From Heliocidaris tuberculata (Eukaryota > Echinodermata > Echinoidea > Camarodonta > Echinometridae): DNA of 64,000 nt. Position 1 is the first letter of the stretch; every line of letters begins with the position of its first letter. Of the stretch, positions 1 through 11,024 are shown in pieces. The stretch covers positions 22,964,488 through 23,028,487 of the forward strand of contig CM046837.1 in assembly GCA_025618425.1 (NCBI GenBank), read 5' to 3'. A program made the position numbers and the translations under genes. The notes under the pieces were generated by a model. That model had not been told where the DNA came from. It ran no database searches and saw only the letters and a program-made list of their open reading frames with translations.

Positions 1-482
1 GCAATTGTCTAATGATGCACGCGCGAGTCACTAAATCTTAACTAATGTTGTTCATGTTGTTATGCATTATTCAGAGCGATATAATGAAAATGACAACAAA
101 TTAATTTGGGTGAAATGTCGAATGATCTTGAATGATCTTTCATTTCTTACATTAACCCTGTCGTTTTTTCTTTAGGAGATATCAACATTATTATGGTATC
201 TGCTTGATTTCATAGGCCTACTATAGTCTTGGGACATTTTCTGAAAATATTGACCTTATTTTGTGTAAGTTACGGAATATGAATTCCTTTGCGGGGGGGG
301 GGGGGGGGGGGATGAGCATTGTCCCACTCTGCTTCCAGCTCCGCTGGCTTACATTGTAGTTGTAGTAATATGGGTAGGTACATGTTGCTACATAAAGCCG
401 CACTGATTCTTGAAGCTAGATATGGCACTTTTTGTAAGAAACAAAGGGAAATATAGGGATAAGGGTACACTTATTAGATGAG
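1..482. other. non-coding, no gene seen
   Basis: AT-rich sequence with no convincing coding signal on either strand. The only distinctive item is a pure G tract at 293-311. The short ORFs across it are driven by that tract and have no recognisable domain. Confidence 0.6.
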
Positions 483-830
483 GAAAGTGCGCTTATGAGA
501 GGTGGAAAGGGGCATTACAAGGGGTGAAAATTGGGCACTTGTGAGAAGAGGAATAGGGCATATATTAGCTAGTAAAAGTGGCACTTATCAAAAGTAAAGT
601 GGGGGCACTTATCAGATTTAAAAAGAGGCACTTATCAGAAGGGGGAAATGTGAACTTATTGGGGAAAAGGGGCACTTAACAGATTTAGAATGAGGCACTT
701 ATCAGAAGGGGAAAATGCGCACTTATTGGGGAAAGGGGTACTTCCAGTAGTAAAAAGGGCACCTATCAGAGAGAAAGGGGTATTTTAAAAGTGTGGGGGC
801 ACTGTGCCCCCTGCCCCGGGTGCGCCATTT
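483..830 (+). repeat. degenerate minisatellite array 1 (GGGGCACTTATCAGAAG-like)
   Basis: Roughly a dozen imperfect units of about 25-35 bp share the core GGGGCACTTATCAGAAG. The array ends in a block reading GTGGGGGCACTGTGCCCC (about 790-808), a short palindrome. The same core and terminal block occur in three other arrays in this window (2.75-2.97, 32.70-33.00 and 34.53-34.80 kb), so it is a dispersed mobile or satellite family rather than a local slippage product. Confidence 0.75.
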
Positions 831-1600
831 CTGATTTTAAAAAATTGTTTCTCAGAAGAACTTGACTTTTACTTATTGACGCTGGAGCCCCAAAGATTAA
901 TTTTTGAATTGGGCCTAAGGAGATTGAACTGTTTTGTCTTGCAAAATACATGTAGCAAACATGAAAATATTTACATAATTCAGTGTCAGACTGAGCCTGA
1001 CATTCCCCCCCCCCCCCCCCCCCATCTGAAAAATTGAATCAGCGCCCCTTTTGGGGCTTCGTACATATGCAACCATAACCGGCATGCATACAAAATGCAG
1101 GCAAATTGCGAGGTTTCCATGCAATCAACTTCAGAGTGAGTTGTCAACTTTAAAGTTACAATTTAAAACAGTTTGGCATGTCAATCAGTCAACTTGTTAA
1201 CTTGTATATCAGTTCAATTGTCCATTGTTTGAGAAAAATCTCTTGAAATTTTCAAATCGAAGAGATTTACAAAGGCAAAGATATGAATGAAAATAGAAGG
1301 AAAATATTACCGCGAAAGCGCCTCATTAGAAACGCTCTCAAAGAAAGTCAGATATCTTCAATGTAAGACAATTTTTCGTGGACTTTTTATGTCAGTTCCT
1401 TGCACACACAGTACAGACACATCAGATTACCAACAGTTCAATCCTCAATTCAGCAGGTTTGCATTTCACTCACCCTAAGACAATGGTAAATAGTATTTAA
1501 CCCTTAAATTTATGTTTGGAAAAAAAAATGTAAATGTAAATGTTTTAAAAATAACATGCTGCACAAATACTCACAAAAACATACACTAATAACATAAAGA

Positions 1601-1646
<46 letters not shown>

Positions 1647-2160
1647 ATAATGAACGTGAATATTAGAGCTCTTTGTAAAGACACAAAACATAGAAGTTGT
1701 ACATGGCAATCTGCATTTGGGTAATTCTGTCCGAAATATTACATTCCACACTCTGTTTCTCTAATTGCCCCATCAAATAGTGAACATGTATTTCATGGAA
1801 TTGTTCCAACACTGCAGTAAAACAATACTGACAATGGACAGTGATTTATCCCTTTCAACTGAATTAGATGAATTATGCATGTCATTTGGGACAAACAGAT
1901 GTGCCATACTTTTCTTTACATTTCACAAGAAAACAGACAAATCTTCTACTGTTCTTCAATAACCAATCACTATTTTGTCTACAAAAGAGATAGGAAGACA
2001 TTAACATTACCAAAAAAGAACTAAAAATCTGATCTGCCCTTACTACTATTTAAAACAAAACAGACTAGAGTTTTCTCAGTAGAAAGTGTTCTGAGGCTAA
2101 ACACACTTTAAAAAGATAAAAAGGAAAAAAATGAATGGATGTACTTCAGGCGTACGTTTC
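831..2160. other. non-coding, simple tracts only
   Basis: No gene recognised. It holds a C tract at 1005-1023, an AT microsatellite at 1605-1645 and otherwise AT-rich unique-looking sequence. ORFs of 60-80 codons here have no signal peptide or known motif and look like chance. Confidence 0.5.
1605..1645. repeat. (AT)n microsatellite
   Basis: An uninterrupted alternating AT run of about 40 bp. Confidence 0.95.
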
Positions 2161-2164
2161 CTTT

Positions 2165-2275
2165 AGACAGGGGCGTCGATCTTGGGGGGGGGGGCAGGGG
2201 GGGTGATTGCCCCCAAAGAAAATATTGGAGGGGCAAACATATCATTTTGCCCCCCCCCCCAATAAATCCGGAGGT
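2165..2275. repeat. G-tract/C-tract MITE-like fragment
   Basis: A block starting aggggcgtcgatctt is followed by long G runs and, 60 bp on, a C run, so the two can pair. The ggggcgtcgat/gcgcccct edges recur next to other homopolymer tracts at about 1038, 3550 and 3655. This is part of a family of short elements whose interior is homopolymer G/C. Confidence 0.5.
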
Positions 2276-2744
2276 GTAAGATAAAATAAGGAAAAAACTG
2301 ATGCAAAACTCAGGAAATGAAACCTTCCAAACAATGAAATACAAAAGGTTTTACACGATCAGACTTCAATTTCGCCGCGCACTCCGCGCGCAAATTCTCT
2401 AATCTTTACTGCGTCATGTAACCGTGGAGAAGCTGTTTTTAAGAGGCGTTCCAAAAAATCATGACGCTATTAAAAAACGTTCTGAACATACATAATTCAA
2501 TTCAAAGTTTAAATTTTTATATTTATTCAGTTTTTTCTCTATTTTTTCATATTTTATTAGTGTTTATTTTTTTTCCATTATTTTGTGTTATATCTTCTCT
2601 ACTCAATTTGCTGTTATGTAAAATATATTTTCCCATCATTTTGTCGTTTTCCATGTGATCTTTAATTCCATTTTCTGTTCATGATATATGCATACTTTAC
2701 TTAAGTTCAAATTACCATCATATCTTTATCAATGCTATGATGAT

Positions 2745-2965
2745 CAGAGGGAGCGCTCCGGGGAAGGGGGGGGGGGGTGGGCAGAGGCACAGTGCCCCCC
2801 TCACTTTTTCAAGTACCCCAAAAGTGCCCCTTTTCATAGCTGATATAAGTCCCTTTTTCTTCGTATAGTGCCCCCCTTTCTTTCTAATAAGTGTCCTTTT
2901 TACCTTCAGATGAGTGCCCCCTTTCAACCTCAGAAATTAGTGCCCCTTTTGTTTTCTGATAAATG
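2745..2965 (-). repeat. degenerate minisatellite array 2 (reverse orientation)
   Basis: Reverse-complement relative of the 483-830 array. Units read AGTGCCCC...TTCTGATAA, and the block begins with GGCACAGTGCCCCCC at about 2784, matching the palindromic terminal block of array 1. The arms of arrays 1 and 2 face each other across about 1.9 kb. Confidence 0.7.
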
Positions 2966-3519
2966 CGACATCGGTAGATACTGGTATATAAAAAAAGTAT
3001 ATGGGTATGTATGAAGTCCACAAAGGAGCCTTATACATATAGCTCCAAATAATCAGAGAGGCTTCATAATAATACATTCCTCTACTGATATCAGCACAAT
3101 AGTGAGGCAGTAGAGCAGGGGGTAGGAGGGGCCCAATGCCCTAAATTATACAAGAATGAACAGTGCTCCTAAATTATAAAAGGAACGAGGACAAATTTTT
3201 TCTAAATTTTTTCTAAAGCTCACTCGCTACGCTCGCTCGCATTTACTATTATCTTCTTATCATATTAGGAAAATCGCTGTATATAATTCAACACCCATTG
3301 CCTTCAGCGTTAGAAATAAATCTTAAATTTTTTGCTCGCTCGCAAATGAATAATCAGGCAATTACACTCAACTGCAAAGTAGTTTTATCTAGAACCATGT
3401 TAAGATAGAAACAATAGCGTGTCGAAAATGATCCTCGGTTGTGTATTGATCAGAATGTACCGGTATACTAATGTATCGAAGTGGTATTTTCCGCCTTGTT
3501 TCCACCCTTTGTAGGTGCC

Positions 3520-3665
3520 CCTTTTTGTTCGTGCCCCCCCCCCCCCACTTTGAAAGACGCACCGCCGCCCCTGTTGATGATTGAATTGAGTGCGGAAATG
3601 ATCATCGTTACGATAGACTGTCTTGCCCCCCCCCCCCATCCGAAAAACGGATCGACGCCCCTGTC
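3520..3665. repeat. two C-tract fragments of the G/C-tract family
   Basis: Two stretches (C tracts at about 3533-3546 and 3626-3638) are each followed by a GACGC...GCCCCTG edge. They abut the decayed transposase-like fragment at 3660-3923. Confidence 0.45.
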
Positions 3666-3923
3666 TCTAGATACATCAAACATTTTGCGTGCATCCAACG
3701 ATATCCGTGCAGTATTTGATAGGATGTTCAATATGTAGAGTGCAACGTCAAGGATATTTGAAGGTTTTCTTCGAAATAATGCAAGGCTTTTTAAGACGCA
3801 CTTTAGGGTTCTGTTGCTTATTACTATTCTATGCTTGGAAATTAAATAATACAGTATTTCCCTCTGAGTAAATCCAATTTCAAAATGTAAACGCACGAGT
3901 CTGTCCCTCTCTGCCGCCGCCAT
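3660..3923 (-). pseudogene. decayed transposase-like N-terminal helix-turn-helix fragment
   Basis: On the minus strand an ATG at 3923 opens a reading frame with an ERDRLVRLHFEIGF..EI start, then VISNRTLKCVLKSL and a RRK basic patch. That pattern resembles, from memory, the N-terminal HTH of animal integrase-core (rve) transposase-like genes. About 70 codons in, the frame slips: the segment HGYRWMHAKC, which such proteins carry next, is readable in a different frame near 3670-3700. The sequence then runs into a C-tract repeat and no integrase core follows. This is a truncated and frameshifted remnant; family assignment is moderate. Confidence 0.5.
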
Positions 3924-3937
3924 ATTGATCGTCATCA

Positions 3938-4216
3938 ATACTACGTACGTACGTAATAATACTACGTACGTACGTAATAAATACTACGTACGTACGTAAT
4001 AAATACTACGTACGTACGTAATAAATACTACGTACGTACGTAATAAATACTACGTACGTACGTAATAAATACTACGTACGTACGTAGTATTATTACGTAC
4101 GTACGTAGTAATTATTACGTACGTACGTAGTAATTATTACGTACGTACGTAGTATATTACGTACGTACGTAGTATTATTACGTACGTACGTAGTATTATT
4201 ACGTACGTACGTAATA
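3938..4216. repeat. palindromic TACGTACGTACGTA satellite
   Basis: About 12 units of about 20-22 bp have the core TACGTACGTACGTA separated by AT-rich spacers. To the left of about 4079 each unit starts TACTACG and ends GTAATAAA. To the right the units are the reverse complement (ATTATTACG...GTAGTA). The array is therefore one large inverted repeat built of units that are themselves palindromic, able to form a hairpin of about 140 bp per arm. A T tract follows at 4217-4231. Confidence 0.9.
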
Positions 4217-4234
4217 TTTTTTTTTTTTTTTACG

Positions 4235-5880
4235 TTGTCAATTTGGCCCTAACGGGCTTCGTAAAAAAGCGAGACATAGGCGCCGCTTTTCCTACAGCAA
4301 CGGCCGCGACGGCGTCAACAATTTTGGAAATGCTCTCATTTCAAAAGTATATGTCCGATTTCCATGAAACTTCCAACAGAAGTGTTGTAGAGTATCACAA
4401 ATAATGTGGAACAAGTTTCAGGTCAAAAGTCAAGGTCAAAGGTTAATTAAGATCAGGTGAGTTAAATTGTGTTCAAAAAATTTAACCTGAGCCTGAGGTT
4501 AAGTTTTTGAAACTTTATTTTATTTCAAAAGTATTTGTTCAAATTCTTTGAAACTTGGCATCATTCTTGGTAAGGATTGTCTTCATGTCACCCTCTTTCA
4601 ATTGAGTACCCAAATCTTACATTTTCATCACATTAACTGATTAAAGGTCACCTACTGACAATTTAACTTGGTTAAGTTTTGGGTAAATTTCAGTTTTGAC
4701 TCTATTTACAGTACATGTACATGTATGTACATTGTACTATACGTACATGTATTGTATACATGCATTGTACACATGCATTTGACTTCTTCTCAAAACTTTG
4801 CTGGTAGTGGATTTCAACCAAAATTGGCAGGGATCACCCTTATAGTCTGGGGGTGAAATCGACCCGACTTTGGGGTCTCTTTTGGGGGCTCTGGGGGCTA
4901 AACCCGGCGGTTACGTTCAGGCTGACAACCTTTTTGTCAATGACTTAAATGGTCTAAGTAAGTTTAAGGGGTCAAGTCTTATGGGTAAAATGGGGTGACT
5001 ATTTCGGGACAGGCTCCTGGCCTATTAGGGAAGGAGGATCTAAATTAATAAAGATGGGGCTACCTACCAATATAGGGGGAGTCTTGGGGGCACCACCTCC
5101 AAGAGCACCAGTAATGACAGTAATTAGATTCATATTTGCTTCTTCTTCTTTAAGCCCTGTTGCAAGATTGTTAGCAAATTTGGTAGGTATCATCCTTAGG
5201 GGAAGGAGACCTCAATTTCTGAAATAGTACCTTGCCTCCAAGGGGGCTCAGGGGCAGAATCTCTTAAGTGCCCCTATTGTGAAAATGAGATATTTGTAAA
5301 ATGCATGACTGGGTTTTGACCAAACTAGGTAAGAATCATCCTTAGGCAAAGAGGATGTAAATGAATGCAAATAGGGTACCTATCCCTTAAGGAGGGAGTG
5401 GAATGGCGGGGAGGCCCCCCCCCCCCCCCCCCAAGCCTCTGACACCAAATTGACATTTTTCTTTCTTCTGTTAAATGTATTGCCACATGTAGATTGTAAC
5501 CAAACTAGATAGGAATCATTCTTAGGGGAAGGAGACTTCAAGTTATTCAAGTATTGTAGATCATTATTATCAAGGGTCTGATGGAGGGGCACCACCCCAA
5601 AAGTGTCCCAATGGCAATTATGTCATGTACACATATTTTGCTTCTTTAAAACACACAGCTTGATTTCAAATGAACTTCACCATCCAATAAATCTTACTTG
5701 AAGGGATTTAAGTTATACAGATGGGGTACTGGCCCACAAGGGAGGGGGGGGGGGCTCAGGGCAGCACCCCTTAAGTGCCCCAACCTTTGATTTTTCGCCA
5801 AGCGTAAATTTTGCCCCGAAAATTATGTGATGCAGTCGACACTGCCCTGAGCATTTCCTGTTTATTCTTAAAATTCATGT
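4235..5880 (+). repeat. long interspersed repeat (gcgagacatag family), modular
   Basis: Begins near GCGAGACATAGGCGCCGC, followed by the conserved blocks CATGAAACTTCC, GGTCAAAAGTCAAGGTCAAA and AACCTGAGGTTAAGTTTTTG. From about 4800 it consists of several diverged copies of a module of about 170 bp: an aatcatcCTTAGG half, a GGTACCT block, and caccaccCCAAGAGCcCCAGTAATGGCA followed by ttctTTAAGCCCTGTTGCA. Other copies lie at 13.8-14.1, 14.9-15.4, 18.2-18.5, 19.5-19.95, 30.0-30.2 and 35.55-36.3 kb, mostly inside SMS introns. No ORF is conserved, so it looks non-autonomous. An A tract follows at 5918-5941. Confidence 0.7.
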
Positions 5881-6068
5881 TGTGAACCCTAGAGTCCCCC
5901 TTTCATTGAACTTCTGTAAAAAAAAAAAAAAAAAAAAAAAAGCCTTAAAGAAATGTGGTTGTGTTTGTAATTTTCCTTGGGAGTTTATGATTGTTGTTGT
6001 GAGAGGTTGGCAGGTATGACAATTGACAATCTCACCGAACTGCTATACCTGACTCTGAATTTAAACAG

Positions 6069-6238
6069 GTTTCCAGAGATTGCAAGAGGTGCGGCCGTCG
6101 ACCGGTACATTCCCACCGCAGACAGCAGACTGGTGGAATACGACTTTGATGCCACGACATTTGAGGCTGACTCCCAATACCAGAACGTCAAGATCATGCA
6201 CTCGCCGCAGTATGGCAATATTCTTGATGATGATCCAA
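6069..6238 (+). CDS. SMS: SMS exon A ([16 protein letters not shown]...)
   Basis: Acceptor is TTAAACAG at 6061-6068, donor GTGAGT at 6239. It encodes the linker and first beta-strands of the synthase domain ([20 protein letters not shown], then [16 protein letters not shown]). The reading frame starts at 6070 after one split-codon base; the exon ends with the first base of an Asn codon completed by the next exon. In place of the usual NILILsGDVN it reads NILDDDPN. Confidence 0.92.
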
Positions 6239-9200
6239 GTGAGTGTAAACAATTATGTTGATGTTGTTTTCATTGTATTCAATATTTTCAAAAATGAAAT
6301 AAAATGAACAACTTCTTCAGTTGTCAATGGTGAATAGATCTATTCCAAAATAAGAAGAGAAAATATCAGAATTTTGAAGTGTCTAGGATTTTAAATAATT
6401 TGTAAAAATGCTGTGAATAAGACAATGTCAATTGTACTGCAATTGTACAAAAGCTCATCTTTTTTGCTCATGGCGATGTTACTGACAAAACTTTGCCAAG
6501 TATCATGCCATGCACAAAAGCACTCTCATGAGCAATAACTGTATATAGTTTTTTTACAATTTTTTTTCCTTCAGAATTATAGGATTAAGTTGTATTTTAT
6601 GACTCTAACTCTTTCTCCCCACCCCTTTCCTAACCCTCTGACAGATCTGGCAGAAAGTGATCTGGCGTACACCCGGGCCATCACTGGTAACGGAAGAGAG
6701 AATTACGCTGGTAAAGAGGTTCTTATTCTCGGAGGTGGAGATGGGGGATCCTACATGAGGTTCTGAAGGAAAATCCAAAGTTCATCACTATGGTGGAAAT
6801 ATCCTTTAAATAATTTTTTTGGTTTTTAAAGGGCGTTGTGGTTAAGAGGGTATGCTGCAGCATATGCTCCATAGATTATTCTATGCTTTATTTGTAAAGA
6901 TGTAGGGTTAAGATTAGGGATGTAATTTGGTTTGGTGTTAGGTGTAGAGTTGGGGATAGGTATAGCTTTTGGACCAGGGGGACATTTCATCAAGTGTCTT
7001 ATCTGTGATTTTTACTGACAAGTTTGCTCTCAACCAATCAGACGCTACAATTTTAGTAGCTTATAACAGTTATTGCAGCTTGTAATTGATGATAAGTTTT
7101 ATGAAACAGGGCCCAGGGTTTGAAGTTGAAAATTAATTTGGTGTAGGATATTGACTACAAAGCAATTGTCGCTAATGATGCATCCCTCAACATTAAGAGA
7201 AACCAGGGATTAAGGGTGGGGTGGGGGGGGGGGCAAATGAGGTTCTCATTCTCGTAGATGGAGACAAGGAAATCTTCCATGTTGTCATGTTCTGGCAAAA
7301 AATCCAGTGGTGGAGATATCCTTGCAAAAACAACAGGACCCAAATTCACAAAGGAGGTTTGGTTTAAACCATGGTTTAAACCCCCTCTTGGGGCTTTTAA
7401 GTGTACGTGCGCACGGAATCCGATCCAATCATATGTTTTCTTTGAGCGCGCCCATGGGCAATGTGCGCTTATTTACGCTCATTTTAGTACGCTTACTGAG
7501 GTTTAAACCTTACCCATGGTTTAAACCTCCTTTGTGAATTCGGGCCCAGGAGTCTAGTTTAACCCATTGCCTACAGGAACCGAGTGGTCCCTCTATGAAC
7601 CCTATGGGAATTTGAGAATGCAATAGCCAACGGGTTAAGATTGATAAAAAATTAAGTTTGGTTTTAGTCTGTCCCGAAATAGTCACCCCATTTTACCATA
7701 AGATTTGACCCCTTTAAGTTACTTAGACCATCTAAGTCATTGACAAAAAGGTTGTCAGCCTCACTAGGTGAAACATTTTCTTACCTTCTGACTATGATAA
7801 CTCAAAGTGTTTTACTCCATTCAATTCAAATTTGCATAACATAATTTTGAGTATGGTATAATAATTTTCTTGAGGTGCAATTTGATATCACCTGGTCATT
7901 TCATTAATAATTAAGTTATTAAATTGTGAAAAATATATTGCTTTATCAAAAGTAGCCCAAAAAATCTGACACCCCATCCCGACGGAAATTTTTGTCAGTG
8001 TTTTGTGTTTTGTGTTTTGTAAAGACTGGTCATACTATTTATTACCTACTGACAAAGTTTGGTGCATGGGGGAGATGGGGTGAAATCGAACCGACTTCGG
8101 GGTCGCTTTTGGGGGCTCTAGAGGCTAAACCTGACGGCTACACTCAGGCTGACAACCTTTTCGTCAGTAACTCAGATGCTCTAAGGCCCTGTTCAGGCGC
8201 TCTTTAAAAGTATACCGTACCCATGCCAAACCGTACCGTACCGTGCCATAGGAGGCGCCTGAACACTCTAAAGCAAACCGTACCCGTACCTTGCCGCTCC
8301 AGAAGTGTACCATGGGGGACCACCTCTCGAGGTGGTCCAGAGCGTGCCAATTAGCTTGCCAAAGCGAACCGTACTGTGCCTCAACGAGCACCTGAAGTGT
8401 AATTCAACGAGCGCACTAATTGGCATGTTAGTTATTCACATACTGCATGAGTTTATTAGCAATACTGAGTAGTGCAGTGATTGAGAGCTCGATTGAGCGT
8501 GATGATATCAGCCGAGCCCAGGGCGCGATAGTTGTGTTGAATAGGGCGCCAAATTCCTCACCTTTGACCCCGGTTGCAGCGCAATGTGTCATCCTCCCAG
8601 ATTGGAGCGCGAAGTGTACCGAATACGTACCTGCGAGGTACGCTTCCCAATAAAGCACCTGAATGCTCGCTTTCTAACCACCCTGGCACGGTACGTTTTG
8701 GCGCGGCACAGGTCGGCACGATACGCTACGACACGGTTCACTTCCAAAAAGCGCCTGAATAGGGCCTAAGTAACTCCAAGGGGGTCAAATCTTATGGTAA
8801 AATGGGTTGACTTTTTTGGTACAGGCTCCTGGCCTATATAGATTGTTAGCAATACAAAGACAAAGAGTTACATTTGTAAATGCTAGTAAGGAGGTTCTCA
8901 GTTTTGGAGGTAGAGAAGGGGTACCCCCAATTAGATTCTGAAAGCCTATCTAAATTTCATTATTTGTGGTGAAGATATTCTGAGAAAAATAGTACAAGTC
9001 AGGTGTAAAGTGTTCCTTAGAGCTTGGGGATGGCGGTTAGGAGGAGCCAGGTGTGTGATAGTTGGGGGGGGGGGGGAGGGGGCGAATTGGGTAAAGAGGT
9101 TCTCATTGTTGGAGGCAGAGACTATATAGTTTTACATAAAGTCCTCAAGAAATACCTAAAATCCATCATCATCTTCATCATCATCACTTTGTGATATAGA

Positions 9201-10954
9201 CTTAACACCCTCCAACTTTGAACCTCTCGTTAAAGGAGAATGAAACCCTGGGGAAATATCCATTTTAGTGAAAAGAGAGGATAGAGAGAAGCAATTTTTA
9301 AAAAGTTCCATCAAAATCGGTTACGAAATGAAAAAGTTATGAAAGTTTGAAAAGTCTCAATTTACTTTCTGTGGCGATCCTCAAAATTGGCAATGTTGCT
9401 TCAAAATAGCAGGTTTAGTAGTACAACTCTCAGTATGTTTTGTACACATAATTTCATAAATTATTTTCTCCATTATCTCTAAAGATGCTGCTTGTCTTTT
9501 TGTGAACTCAACATATGTTGTGTCAAATACATTTTCCCATGATATATCCTGAGCTAAGAAGGAGACAAGCTGCACCTTGAGAGATAATAGGGAAAATATG
9601 AAATTTTGTGTACAAAACATATGGAGAGTTGTACTTCTAAGCCTTTCACTTTGAAGCAACATTGCCAATTTGAGGATCGCCATAGAAAGTAAATTGAGAC
9701 TTTTCAAACTTTCATAACTTTCTCATTTCTTAACCGATTTTGATGGAACTTTTTTTAAATTGCTTCTCTCTATCCTCTCTTTTCATTAAAACTGATTTTT
9801 TTTCCCAAGGGTTCCATTCTCCTTTAATGAAAACTACTGCTATGAAATGATTGTGACAATATTGATAAATTTGGACAATTGCTCCACAGTCATTTACTAT
9901 AGTTTTGCAAATTACCCACTGCTTTTTTTTTAACCCGACGATTAGTGCTGGTATCGACACGCCTGATGTCGCCACTATGGCGACAAAAGTACTGATTTTG
10001 GACTTTGCTGACATGTCGACACGCATGCTCCGATGACGACATAAAATGATAAAATGGGTCTTTTTACATGTACCTAACCTCGCCGTGGCGTCGTGCGCGC
10101 GTACGTGATTTGTTTCACATACGCATTAGCAGCGCGCGCACGCGACACGATCGCTGCGTATATCTACCTGCGATGGGACGACCGGTATACATTACGTACA
10201 TGTACATGCCTAGATATGCGACACTAGCCGACTCGCACCGCATGACTTTCATTAATGCTTGATAAATTGGATCATACAAAACAAATTTTGGGCAAATAGT
10301 TGACAGTGTGCATCTTTGAGAACTGTAAGTGAGTATGACTGCGAGTGTGAGCCCGTGAGGACATAGTGCATGTATTCCATGTAAAGCTCTTGTGAATTTG
10401 TGTCGGGTAGCTCTGGTTTAATAGGGTACGGTCACTACGGGAGCGACCCGAGTTTAGACTTGTTTGACTCATGTCCAGATGTCGACACATGTCGACATCG
10501 GCGTTAATTTTATTGCGACATGGCGACATAGATTTTCCATGCCGATACCAGCACTACCGACAATAGACCTAATCTGAATCGTAACTATACAGCTAAACCC
10601 AACTTTAAACACAATCAGAATCCCAGGCTTAACCCTATATCTTTGATGAACTAAATCCAAAAGCAAATATTGGATATTGGATCTCTATGTGCTTTACAAT
10701 GTAAATACAACTAATTGCAAAAGACAATATCATTGTTCAATTACAATGCAAATAAAACAAATGACAAAATTTACAATTTCATGGTTCTACATTATGATAA
10801 TAGCATGAAATAAGATAATTTCTTAAATTTAATATTTTGAGTATTGTGAGAATGCAAGCTTTCATCATGCTGCTAATTAGCTTTCATTTACTGCACCTGG
10901 GTGTGATTCTACATTATAGCATGTAGTGATTCTTGATATCTGCCACGACTGCTG

Positions 10955-11024
<70 letters not shown>

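Noticed and set aside
3938..4216. CRISPR-like regular array
   Set aside because: Repeats are self-complementary with 6-8 bp AT spacers and switch strand midway; the genome is eukaryotic.
6839..6960. Possible tRNA-derived SINE (gttgtggttaagagggtatg)
   Set aside because: No A box and B box pair at the right spacing and no clover-leaf could be drawn.
9381..9707. 108-codon minus-strand ORF
   Set aside because: Lies wholly within palindromic element P copy 1; its codons are shared with the opposing arm and not conserved in copy 2.
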